From assembly GCA_943912755.1 (NCBI GenBank), contig CALTWF010000014.1:1-64000 (forward strand): 64,000 bases of DNA, in the 5' to 3' direction. This stretch comes from an uncultured Pseudomonas sp. Lineage in GTDB: Bacteria; Pseudomonadota; Gammaproteobacteria; Pseudomonadales; Pseudomonadaceae. The number at the start of each line of letters is the position of its first letter. The first letter of the stretch is position 1. Shown here in pieces: positions 25,454 to 33,170 of the stretch. Both the position numbers and the translations under genes were made by a program. The notes beneath the pieces were generated by a model that was not told the origin of the DNA, ran no database searches, and was given only the letters and a program-made list of their open reading frames with translations.

Positions 25454-25758
25454 GTCATCGACTCCTGGCGCAAAAAAAGGGTATCCGTCCAAGCAAGCTT
25501 GCACGTTCTATGTGACAGGTAGGCATACGCCTTGAAGTGAATCGAGGGGCCCTTGTCGATCCGTTACAGGCCTGGTCGACGGGTGTTGTTCTAGGTGGGC
25601 GATTCCACTGGACGCCCGCGCATCGAGGTGCGGGTCGCCAGCGAAAAGGTGTCTTGGACTACGAGCGTGACTGTTGAGTCACATGAAGACCGACGATTCG
25701 ATTCAAGCAGTCGATCGACGATGCCGCAAGTGCCGTTCGGGCAATTGCCTGATTTTTT
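25454..25758. other. Gap upstream of phaG without a gene
   Basis: About 300 bases between the rsuA stop and the phaG start; it should contain the phaG promoter. I see no convincing coding frame, no clear sigma-54 or AlgU site, and no REP. Confidence 0.5.
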
Positions 25759-26451
25759 TCAGATCGCCTGGATCTCGTCCTGGCGCAGTGCGCGGTACTG
25801 CCCCGGCAGCAGTTGTGGGTCGAGTTCGAGCGGGCCCATACGCTCGCGGTGCAGCCGCACGACCTTGTTGTCGTAGTGGCCGAACATGCGTTTCACCTGG
25901 TGGTAACGCCCCTCGATAATGCCGAGTCTGGCGCTATGGCTGCCGAGAAGAATCAGTTCAGCAGGCTGGGTCGTGAGGTCTTCGAAAGCGAAGTAGAAAC
26001 CCTCGCGGAAACGCTCGATGTAGTGGGTTTCGATCGGCTGTTCGGTCTCGACGTAATAGACCTTGGGCAGCTTGGTTTGCGGCTGGGTCAGCCGGCGCGA
26101 CCACTGGCCGTCGTTGGTCAGGATCAGCAGGCCGGTGGTGTTGAAGTCGAGGCGGCCGGCGATGTGCAGGTCGTCCTTGTCCGGCTCGTCGATCAGGTCG
26201 AGCACGGTGCGGTGTTGCGGGTCGCGGGTGGCGCTGACGCAGCCGGCGGGCTTGTGCAGCATGAAATAGCGCGCCGGGTGCCCGGCCTGGATCACCTCCT
26301 GGTCCACCTCGACCCGGCTGAAGATGCGCACTTCGTGCCGGGGGTCGCTGACCGCCTCGCCGTCCACCCGCACGCGCCGCTCCACCAGCAGCAGGCGCAC
26401 TTGCTGGCGATTGAAGCAGGGCAGGTTGGCGAGAAAGCGGTCAAGGCGCAT
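25759..26451 (-). CDS. rsuA: 16S rRNA pseudouridine(516) synthase
   Basis: 230 residues from the ATG at 26451 (MRLDRFLANL). An N-terminal S4 RNA-binding domain (about 1-60) is followed by the RsuA/RluB-type catalytic domain, with catalytic Asp102 in GRLDFNTTGLL, the same number as in E. coli RsuA. It converts U516 of 16S rRNA to pseudouridine. No strong Shine-Dalgarno sequence is visible. The downstream end is 300 bases from phaG. Confidence 0.9.
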   Translation of the reverse strand: MRLDRFLANLPCFNRQQVRLLLVERRVRVDGEAVSDPRHEVRIFSRVEVDQEVIQAGHPARYFMLHKPAGCVSATRDPQHRTVLDLIDEPDKDDLHIAGRLDFNTTGLLILTNDGQWSRRLTQPQTKLPKVYYVETEQPIETHYIERFREGFYFAFEDLTTQPAELILLGSHSARLGIIEGRYHQVKRMFGHYDNKVVRLHRERMGPLELDPQLLPGQYRALRQDEIQAI

Positions 26452-26484
26452 GGCGGACAGGCAAGCGGGCAAAGGGCGCGCAGT

Positions 26485-26706
26485 TTAGCGCTTCGGGGTG
26501 GTCTCGGCAGCCTTCAGTTGCTCGTCCACCCGTGCGCAGGACGGGCACAGGCAGGCGGCATTACGCAGCTCGGCGGGCAGCGCTTCGAGCACTGCCGGAT
26601 CGATGCTGACGCTGTAGCACCAGCAGGCGCGGTCGGCCGTGCGTGGGTCGGCGAGGGTGCAGAGGTTGCTGGCGCCACAGGCGGGACAACGGCTGGTATC
26701 AGGCAT
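26485..26706 (-). CDS. Cysteine-rich CWC family protein
   Basis: 73 residues from the ATG at 26706. Seven cysteines in CPAC (8-11), C17, CWC (29-31) and CLCPSC (53-58) give the pattern of the small Cys_rich_CWC family. It is probably a zinc-binding protein of unknown role. Its start lies inside the last codons of the diguanylate cyclase gene (8-base overlap), so the two are translationally coupled. Confidence 0.8.
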   Translation of the reverse strand: MPDTSRCPACGASNLCTLADPRTADRACWCYSVSIDPAVLEALPAELRNAACLCPSCARVDEQLKAAETTPKR

Positions 26707-28186
26707 TTGCGGGGCTCGCGGGTTCGCTGCAGACACGGTTGCGCCCGCTCTGCTTGGCGCGATACAGCGCCTGGTCGGCGCGGGCGATCAGGCTGCGCAG
26801 GGTATCGCTGTCGCTCAGCCCGGTCACGCCGATGCTGGTGGTCAGCGACAGGCGGGTCTCGTCGAACATGAATCCGCTCTGCTCGGTGTGCTGGCGGATC
26901 TTCTCCGCCACCCTATGGCCCTGGCCGGCGTCGGTGTCCTTGAGCAGCACGACGAACTCCTCGCCGCCCCAGCGGCAGAGGATGTCCGCCTGGCGCAGGC
27001 TGCCCTCGAGCAGGCGGGCGAACTGGCGCAGCACTTCGTCGCCGGCGAGGTGGCCGTGGCTGTCGTTGAGTTCCTTGAAATGATCGAGGTCGATCAGCAG
27101 CGCAGTCAGCGGCAGGGAGCCGCGCCGGGCTTCGAGCAAGGCCTGGGCGGCGAGCAGGTCGAAGGCGCGGCGGTTGTGCAGGTGGGTCAGGCTGTCGAGG
27201 GTGGCCAGTTCCTGGATGCCGTCCTGGTGGCGGCGGATCATGGCGCTGATCATCGCCAGGACCACCGCCGAGATGATCGCGCAGATGGCCAGGTTCAGGT
27301 ACAGCGACTGCTTGATGCCGTCGAGGCTGTCGCCGGCCGGCTTTTCCACGAACAGGTACCAGTTCAGCTCGGGAATGAAGCGCACATTGAGAAAGTGCAG
27401 TTGCTCGTCGCGCTGGTACTCGCGGCTGCCGGTGCTCGGCGTGGGCATGCGCGCCAGCAGGCCGGCCATTGACGGGATGCTCTGCAGGGTGGTGCCGGCA
27501 CGGGCGCCGTCCGGGCCGCCGGACGAGCCGGTGAGGACGATCTGCCCGCGCGGATCGACGAAGTACACCGCGCGCTTGTAGCGCAATTGATAGGCATCGA
27601 TCAGCTTGACCACCGCGTCCACCGTCAGGCCCACGCCGGCGGCGCCGATAAAGCGGTTCTGGTAGTCGAGCACCTTGTAGTTGATGAACACGGTCATGCG
27701 GTCCTTGTTGGCCATGTCCATGTCGACGTTGATTTCGTAGGGCGCCTGCATTTGCTTGACGCGGGCGTACCAGAGGTCGCGCTGGGTGGTGGGGTCGATC
27801 TTTTTCAGGATGCCCTTGGCCTGGTAATAGATGCTGCTGGCCTCGGACACGTAGAAGGCGGTGTAGGCGCGCTGCTGGCGTTCCACCTCGGCGAGGTAGC
27901 GGGTCATCTGCGCCGGGTCCTGTTCGCCGGCCAGGGTCCAGTCGCGCAGGAAGGTGTTCTGCGCCAGCATCGACGAAACCACGATGGGCCGCACCAGGTC
28001 CTTCTGGATTTCCGAATAGACGGTGTCGGACGTCAGCGGCAGCTCGGTATTGATGATGCCGTCGCGGATCGCCCCGCGGGAGGCGTAGTAGCTCAGCAGC
28101 GAGGTCGCGAGGAAGCCGCAGCCAAGCAACAGCAGTAATGTCAGCAGCAAGGACCGTTGTGAGAACAGGGCGGAACGAAGGGGCAT
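26699..28186 (-). CDS. Membrane diguanylate cyclase with dCache sensor
   Basis: 495 residues from the ATG at 28186. TM1 (about 10-32), a periplasmic Cache sensor (about 40-285), TM2 (about 290-312), then a GGDEF domain (about 325-490). The active-site loop is GGEEF (407-411) and the inhibitory I-site RQAD lies five residues before the RWGGEEF motif, so product feedback is expected. It makes cyclic-di-GMP from two GTP in response to an unknown periplasmic signal. It is the first gene of a two-gene unit with the CWC protein. Confidence 0.9.
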   Translation of the reverse strand: MPLRSALFSQRSLLLTLLLLLGCGFLATSLLSYYASRGAIRDGIINTELPLTSDTVYSEIQKDLVRPIVVSSMLAQNTFLRDWTLAGEQDPAQMTRYLAEVERQQRAYTAFYVSEASSIYYQAKGILKKIDPTTQRDLWYARVKQMQAPYEINVDMDMANKDRMTVFINYKVLDYQNRFIGAAGVGLTVDAVVKLIDAYQLRYKRAVYFVDPRGQIVLTGSSGGPDGARAGTTLQSIPSMAGLLARMPTPSTGSREYQRDEQLHFLNVRFIPELNWYLFVEKPAGDSLDGIKQSLYLNLAICAIISAVVLAMISAMIRRHQDGIQELATLDSLTHLHNRRAFDLLAAQALLEARRGSLPLTALLIDLDHFKELNDSHGHLAGDEVLRQFARLLEGSLRQADILCRWGGEEFVVLLKDTDAGQGHRVAEKIRQHTEQSGFMFDETRLSLTTSIGVTGLSDSDTLRSLIARADQALYRAKQSGRNRVCSEPASPANA

Positions 28187-28398
28187 GACAATCCCGGGGC
28201 GGCGGCGCAATGCTGCTTATTCTAGAGGTGGCGGGGAAAAATAACTGGACGTTTTTTGCGGATTTAGGATGGTTACAAAGTATTTCCAAATCGCACGGCA
28301 CGTCTTTTTTGTTGTCACATTCCATGTCGATGAACGCTTGCCGATCGACGCCGACCAGCGCCGCTGGGAGTGGCAGTTTCGCGGTCCAGGAGGCCGCC

Positions 28399-28827
28399 AT
28401 GTATCGCCGACTTGCTCTGCTCGCCGTATTGGGTTCGCTGTTGACCGCTTGTGTGCCTTATGGAGGCGGTGGCTACTACCGAACCGACGTCTATTCCGTC
28501 GATCGTTATCCTGCCTACCGCTACGACCGAGGCTACTACGTGGTCCCGCCGCAGCCTCGCTACTACACGCCGGCGCCGCGTTACTACCGCCCGGCTCCCG
28601 TTCCCTACTACCGGCCGGCGCCACCGGTGCGTGGTGGCTGGGATGCCCGCTACAACGGCCCGGGGCGCCCGGACAACCATGGATGGAACCGTGGTTGGGA
28701 CCGTGACCATGACCGCAGTGACAACCGTGGCCACCGTGACAGCCGCGGCGACAATCGAGGTGACTGGCGCGACCGCCAGAATCGCCAGGGCGACCAGGAC
28801 GACCGCGGTCGCGGCCGCTACCACTGA
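28399..28827 (+). CDS. Small Tyr/Pro- and Arg/Asp-rich lipoprotein
   Basis: 142 residues with AGGAGG five bases before the ATG at 28399. The lipoprotein signal has lipobox LLTAC (Cys18). The mature part is low complexity: a first half of Tyr-Pro-Arg repeats (RYYTPAPRYYRPAPVPYYRP) and a second half of alternating Arg, Asp, Gly, Asn and His (RDHDRSDNRGHRDSRGDNRG). It has no domain I recognise; it may be a disordered outer-membrane or cell-wall-associated protein. Earlier in-frame starts lack the signal sequence and are rejected. Confidence 0.8.
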   Translation: MYRRLALLAVLGSLLTACVPYGGGGYYRTDVYSVDRYPAYRYDRGYYVVPPQPRYYTPAPRYYRPAPVPYYRPAPPVRGGWDARYNGPGRPDNHGWNRGWDRDHDRSDNRGHRDSRGDNRGDWRDRQNRQGDQDDRGRGRYH

Positions 28828-28837
28828 GTGACCTTCG

Positions 28838-28871
28838 ACACCCCCTAGGCCAGGTCGGCCAGGGGGTGTCG
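28838..28871. terminator. Hairpin between convergent genes
   Basis: GACACCCCCT at the left pairs with AGGGGGTGTC at the right, with GGCC/GGCC inside. It overlaps the stop codon of the hydrolase gene on the minus strand and follows the lipoprotein gene on the plus strand. There is no T-run. Confidence 0.6.
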
Positions 28872-29951
28872 TCCTTCCCACACCTTGCTGAAATGCGCTT
28901 CCACCACCGCCGCTGGCACCTGGGCCACATCCGTCCAGTGCCAGCGCGGCGCGTTGTCCTTGTCCAGCAGGCGCGCACGCACGCCCTCGCTGAACTCCGG
29001 GTGGCGGCAGCAGTTCAGGCTCATGGCGTATTCCATCTGCAACACCTGGCCGAGGGACAGGTAGCGCGCGCGCTCCAGTTGCTGCCAGACCAGATGGGCG
29101 GTCAGCGGACAGCCCTTGAGCAAGGTCCCGGCGGCCTTGGCCAGCAGCACATCGGGCTGGTGCTCCAGCTGCGCGATGGCCCGCCAGGCGCAGGCCGGGT
29201 CGCTGACATCCAGCACCCGGTCGATCTGCTCCCGCCGCGGCAGCCACTGGGCCGGCGGCAGTTGCTCGCGGGCTTCCTGTTCCAGCGCCTTGAGCAGGCT
29301 GTTGAGCTGCATGGCGGTCTGTTCCTGCCAGTTGAGCTGGAGCAGGCCGTCGATCAGTTGCTCCTGCTGGTCGTCGCCCATGAAGCGATCGGCCAGGCCG
29401 AGGTCGAGGGCGTCGCGGGCATTCAGCGGCGCGCCGGTCAGGCCGAGGAACAGGCCCAGGCGCCCGGGCAGGCGCGACAGGAACCAGCCGGCGCCGACAT
29501 CCGGATACAGGCCGATGCTGATCTCCGGCATCGCCAGCCGGCTCGACGGGGTGACGATACGCACCCCGGCCCCCTGCAACAGGCCCATGCCACCGCCGAG
29601 CACATGGCCGTGGCCCCAGCACAGCAGCGGTTTGGAATAGTGGTGCAACAGATAATCCAGGCGGTATTCGGCGGCGAAGAAGGTCGCCGCCAGCGGCGGC
29701 ACTTCGCCGGGATGGGCGCGGCAGGCCTCGACCAGCTGGCGCACTTCGCCGCCGGCGCAAAAGGCCTTGGCGCCATTGCCGCGCAGCAATACGCAGACCA
29801 CCGCCGGGTCCTGCGCCCAGGCGCGCAGGTGGCTGCCCAGTTGCTCGATCATCGGCAGCGACAGGGCATTCAGGCTTGCCGGCGCATCCAGGGTGGCGAT
29901 GGCCAGGCGCGCGCCATCGACACCGGTGAGAACTTCGAACTGCACAGCCAT
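28845..29951 (-). CDS. 3-hydroxyisobutyryl-CoA hydrolase-like enoyl-CoA hydratase family protein
   Basis: 368 residues from the ATG at 29951 (MAVQFEVL). The crotonase fold shows oxyanion-hole segments (GAKAFCAGGEVRQLVE and HGHVLGGGMGL). PEISIGLYPDVGAGWFLSRL carries the Glu and Asp of the HIBYL-CoA hydrolase branch rather than the two Glu of hydratases. The C-terminal extension (about 270-368) also matches that branch. It would act in valine breakdown. The longer frame (to 30062) runs into the ung promoter region and is not supported. Confidence 0.85.
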   Translation of the reverse strand: MAVQFEVLTGVDGARLAIATLDAPASLNALSLPMIEQLGSHLRAWAQDPAVVCVLLRGNGAKAFCAGGEVRQLVEACRAHPGEVPPLAATFFAAEYRLDYLLHHYSKPLLCWGHGHVLGGGMGLLQGAGVRIVTPSSRLAMPEISIGLYPDVGAGWFLSRLPGRLGLFLGLTGAPLNARDALDLGLADRFMGDDQQEQLIDGLLQLNWQEQTAMQLNSLLKALEQEAREQLPPAQWLPRREQIDRVLDVSDPACAWRAIAQLEHQPDVLLAKAAGTLLKGCPLTAHLVWQQLERARYLSLGQVLQMEYAMSLNCCRHPEFSEGVRARLLDKDNAPRWHWTDVAQVPAAVVEAHFSKVWEGRHPLADLA

Positions 29952-30080
29952 GGACGACCTCGCTCGGGTAGAGCCAACAAGTATGGTCGCTGCGCGGGAT
30001 CGCGACGGTTGCCGGTCGGATCGATTGACAAGCGCGGACAGCTTTCCTAGTGTCCGCCCCATTGTTCAACGGATGGCCCC

Positions 30081-30773
30081 ATGACCGACGACGACCGCAT
30101 CAAGCTCGAACCCAGCTGGAAAGAGGCCCTGCGCGCCGAATTCGACCAGCCCTACATGCACGAACTGCGCGAATTCCTGCGCCAGGAAAAGGCCGCCGGC
30201 AAGGAGATCTACCCGCCCGGCCCGCTGATCTTCAACGCGCTGAACACCACGCCGCTGGACCAGGTCAAGGTGGTGATCCTCGGCCAGGACCCGTACCACG
30301 GCCCCGGCCAGGCCCATGGCCTGTGCTTCTCGGTGCAGCCGGGGGTGCCGACGCCGCCGTCGCTGGTGAACATCTACAAGGAACTGCAGCGCGACCTCAA
30401 CATCGAGATCCCGCGCCACGGCTACCTGCAATCCTGGGCCGAGCAGGGCGTGCTGCTGCTCAACACCACCATGACCGTCGAGCGCGCCAATGCGGCCTCC
30501 CACGCCAACAAGGGCTGGCAGTTCTTCACCGACCGGATCATCCAGGTGGTCAGCGAGCACCAGCCGAGCACGGTGTTCCTGCTCTGGGGCGCGCATGCCC
30601 AGAGCAAGCGCAAGCTGATCGATGCCAGCAAGCACCTGGTACTGACTTCGGTGCACCCGTCGCCGCTGTCGGCCTATCGTGGTTTCCTCGGTTGCGGGCA
30701 TTTCAGCCGTACCAACAAGTTTCTCGAACAGCACGGCATGGCGCCGATCGACTGGCAGGTTCCTGCCCTGTAA
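30081..30773 (+). CDS. ung: Uracil-DNA glycosylase
   Basis: 230 residues, family 1 UDG. The water-activating loop GQDPYHGPGQAHGL has Asp70, and the minor-groove loop HPSPLSAYRG starts at about 192. The uracil-binding LLLNTTMTVE lies in between. It removes uracil from DNA and starts base-excision repair. It diverges from the hydrolase gene. Directly after its stop codon come the dyad element and promoter of the first Ig-like gene, so the accessory block starts here. Confidence 0.96.
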   Translation: MTDDDRIKLEPSWKEALRAEFDQPYMHELREFLRQEKAAGKEIYPPGPLIFNALNTTPLDQVKVVILGQDPYHGPGQAHGLCFSVQPGVPTPPSLVNIYKELQRDLNIEIPRHGYLQSWAEQGVLLLNTTMTVERANAASHANKGWQFFTDRIIQVVSEHQPSTVFLLWGAHAQSKRKLIDASKHLVLTSVHPSPLSAYRGFLGCGHFSRTNKFLEQHGMAPIDWQVPAL

Positions 30774-30783
30774 AGCAACGGGT

Positions 30784-30803
30784 ACCTGATATTTTTGTCA
30801 GTT
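30784..30803 (+). promoter_or_regulatory. 20-bp lux-box-like dyad, copy 1
   Basis: ACCTGATATTTTTGTCAGTT. It has CT-N12-AG symmetry (CTG...CAG arms), as in LuxR-family boxes. It is identical to copy 2 except for one end base. A -10-like TTGAAT (30825-30830) lies 31.5 bases past its centre, the spacing of an activator overlapping the -35 region. It lies 101 bases before the ATG of the first Ig-like gene. Confidence 0.6.
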
Positions 30804-30847
30804 TCGCGTTTTCCTGATTAGGCATTGAATAACCCCCAAGGATTTTC

Positions 30848-30886
30848 ACCTGTCGCCCCGCTTGTCGATGAGCGGGGCCACAGGTC
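30848..30886 (+). other. Leader hairpin in front of the ribosome binding site
   Basis: ACCTGT pairs with ACAGGT outside, and CCCCGCT with AGCGGGG inside, with a loop of about eight bases. The 3' foot lies only a few bases before the GGGAGGG Shine-Dalgarno sequence of the Ig-like gene. It may control translation or protect the mRNA. There is no T-run, so it is not a usual terminator. Confidence 0.6.
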
Positions 30887-30904
30887 ACTTGGGAGGGTTT
30901 ACGC

Positions 30905-32845
30905 ATGTCTGGAAAAAACTGTTGTGCGGGTTGTGCGGCGCAGGAACGCTCATTCGATGCTCCTGTCGTCCTCGATGCCTTGCCACCTCTGCCGGGAGAA
31001 GACTCCTGGCTGGTCCCTGTCCCGTTCCAGGGCCGGCCGCTGCGCGTGGAGTTGACCGCGGCCTGGGAAGGGTACGAGGAGGACAACGCCAATACCTTCT
31101 ATTTCGATGTTCAGCTGTTCATCAATGGCGATCAGCTGGTAGGCGTCGAACACCTCGTGCCTCCGTACGATGCCGCTGCGGACTTTCCGCTGAGCTTCGA
31201 GGTGCCGGTGGATGACTTCAACACTCACGGATTTGCGACGCTGCACTTTCGCGTGGAAGCCGATAGCGGCAACTTCTTTACCTCGGACACGGTCAGGATC
31301 GAGATCGACCATCGCGCGCCCAATGGCGACAACCCTGGTGCACCGCTGATCTTCCCCGACGATGTGGTCAAGGAAGGCCTGACCGAGGCCCTGCTGGCGC
31401 AATACGGCGACCAGTTGCCGGTCGAAGTGCCGCGCTGGCCGGACATGGAGCTGGAAGACAAGGTGCTGTTCTATTGGGGCACCCCCTTCGATGCCGAGCC
31501 GGTGGCGGTGCTGACCATCACTGCGGCACACCTGGTGCCCGGCACGCCCATCACCTTCGCCTACCCGGGCGACATCCTGCGGGAAAAGGGCAATGGCGAG
31601 CTGAATGGCTATTACGTGCTCTCCGATCGGGCCGGCAACCAGAACAATCGCTCGCCGGTGGTGCCGATCAACGTCATCGACCTGCCGGCGATCCCCGATG
31701 ATTTCCCAGCGCCGGTAGTGCCGCTGGCCAGCGTCGACAAGCTGATCGATCTTGAGGACGCACGCACCGGCGTGATGGTGGAGATCGGTCCGATCATCGA
31801 CGCCGCCGCCGGCGATATCCTGGAAACCTGGTGGAATGGCCGGCAACTGCCGAACATCACCCTGCCAGCCAATCCGCAATGGCCGCAAACCGTGGCGGTG
31901 GCTTGGGCAATCCTCTCGGCGGACGGCTTTGCCGGCCCGATGGCGACCAACGTGCAGTACCGCTGGCGGCGGGGCAACGCGCCAGGCAAGGACTCACCGA
32001 TGATCAGCTTTACCGTGGATCTTTCGGTGGCCGGACCCAATCCGGAGGGCCCGGATCCGATCAACCCGAAACTCGATCTGCTGGTGGTCAAGGGATTGAC
32101 GGGCGACAACGTCCTGGTCGGTCCCGATATAGGCAAGGATGCCCGGGTGGTGGTCGATCTCTACGCCAACCCGCGCGCCGGAGAGCTGCTGGAACTGCAC
32201 TGGGGCGACCACCCGCAGGTCGCGGCGAGCTACCGGGTGCAGGCCGCTGACCAGCCGGGCCAGCCGATCGAGTTCCAGGTGCCCTGGAGCGTCATCGATT
32301 CGGTGGGTAGCAACCCGCAGTTGCCGATCTTTTATTGGGCCTCCAACGGGGTCAACCGCCAGCGCTCCCGTGACACCCTGGTACGGGTGGTGGTGCGTCA
32401 ACTGGAGGGGCTCGAACCGGTGACCGTTCCCGATGCCAATATCAACAACTACATCGCGTGTGAGCAGGAGCCCTGGAAGGGCATTCGCGTGAAGATCCCG
32501 GGCAATGCCGCGTTGCTGGAGGCAGGAGATCAGGTCGAGATGAGCTGGCAGCTTTCCCTCGGCGGAACCGGCGAGCAGCCCATCACCGAGCATGTGTACT
32601 TTCCGCCCCACACCTTGAGCGCTAGCGAGGCCGTGGAGGGGGTCATCGTGCTGATGGACCGCTTTACCGAACTGGTCCTGCCGATCCAGCGGCGAGATGG
32701 CTCGGCCAATATCAGCTACCGCGTGACCAAGCAGGACGGAACCCCGGGGCTCGCGCCGATCAAGCGGCTGCGACTTGATATCACCGTTCCCGGTTGTTCG
32801 AGACCTTGCGACGGTTCGGGTATCTGCAATGACCCGCCGGAGTAA
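30905..32845 (+). CDS. Uncharacterised 646-residue Ig-like repeat protein (paralogue 1)
   Basis: 646 residues; GGGAGGG precedes the ATG. There is no signal peptide, lipobox or membrane segment. The N-terminus has a CCAGC cluster (6-10), and the last 20 residues contain three more cysteines (CSRPC, ICND). The body is a series of about five beta-sandwich, Ig-like modules of 100-115 residues. They share a VxxxYWG/LHWG strand (DKVLFYWGTPF, GELLELHWGDH), a late aromatic strand (GYYVLSDRAGNQNNRS) and hinge motifs such as FPAPVVP. It has the same length and module order as the next gene and shares GPxPExPxxINPxLD, so the two are diverged tandem duplicates. Function is not known; adhesion or carbohydrate contact is only a guess from the fold. 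Expression is probably governed by the upstream dyad. Confidence 0.8.
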   Translation: MSGKNCCAGCAAQERSFDAPVVLDALPPLPGEDSWLVPVPFQGRPLRVELTAAWEGYEEDNANTFYFDVQLFINGDQLVGVEHLVPPYDAAADFPLSFEVPVDDFNTHGFATLHFRVEADSGNFFTSDTVRIEIDHRAPNGDNPGAPLIFPDDVVKEGLTEALLAQYGDQLPVEVPRWPDMELEDKVLFYWGTPFDAEPVAVLTITAAHLVPGTPITFAYPGDILREKGNGELNGYYVLSDRAGNQNNRSPVVPINVIDLPAIPDDFPAPVVPLASVDKLIDLEDARTGVMVEIGPIIDAAAGDILETWWNGRQLPNITLPANPQWPQTVAVAWAILSADGFAGPMATNVQYRWRRGNAPGKDSPMISFTVDLSVAGPNPEGPDPINPKLDLLVVKGLTGDNVLVGPDIGKDARVVVDLYANPRAGELLELHWGDHPQVAASYRVQAADQPGQPIEFQVPWSVIDSVGSNPQLPIFYWASNGVNRQRSRDTLVRVVVRQLEGLEPVTVPDANINNYIACEQEPWKGIRVKIPGNAALLEAGDQVEMSWQLSLGGTGEQPITEHVYFPPHTLSASEAVEGVIVLMDRFTELVLPIQRRDGSANISYRVTKQDGTPGLAPIKRLRLDITVPGCSRPCDGSGICNDPPE

Positions 32846-33170
32846 TGAAGGTACCTGATATTTTTGTCAGGTGCGCAATTGCGAAAAATGGAATTTACTA
32901 ACACACAACAACTTCATGCATTGGATTCAGTAGTAACTCCACCAGGTTTCTGCGCGAGGCGGTGCGTATGAATATTGTCGATGACAAGTTCCGGGCAGGT
33001 TCGCCAGGCAGCAGAGAGAGTTCGTCCGGTAGTTTGTGGGCGGTCTGTTCAAATATTTCTGGGCAGCAAGGTCGTAAACAGAAAGTGCAACGGGAGGTGG
33101 TTTTTCCCGGGACGGTCTTTTTCATCAGATAAAAGGCCAGTTATCAATATTCAAGCAAGGAGTCTCGATC
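32846..33170 (+). other. Long leader between the two Ig-like genes
   Basis: A 325-base gap that starts with dyad copy 2 and a possible -10 (TTTACT, 32894-32899). It contains two short ATG frames (27 codons from 32888, 54 codons from 32969) without a clear Shine-Dalgarno sequence or any family I recognise. The second gene therefore seems to have its own promoter and a leader of roughly 265 bases. Confidence 0.5.
32853..32872 (+). promoter_or_regulatory. 20-bp lux-box-like dyad, copy 2 (most symmetric)
   Basis: ACCTGATATTTTTGTCAGGT, with perfect six-base arms ACCTGA/TCAGGT. It starts eight bases after the stop of the first Ig-like gene. A -10-like TTTACT lies 31.5 bases past the centre, the same spacing as in copy 1. 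Confidence 0.6.

Noticed and set aside
32969..33130. 54-codon frame in the leader of the second Ig gene
   Set aside because: No ribosome binding site and no recognisable pattern; kept only as an observation on the leader.
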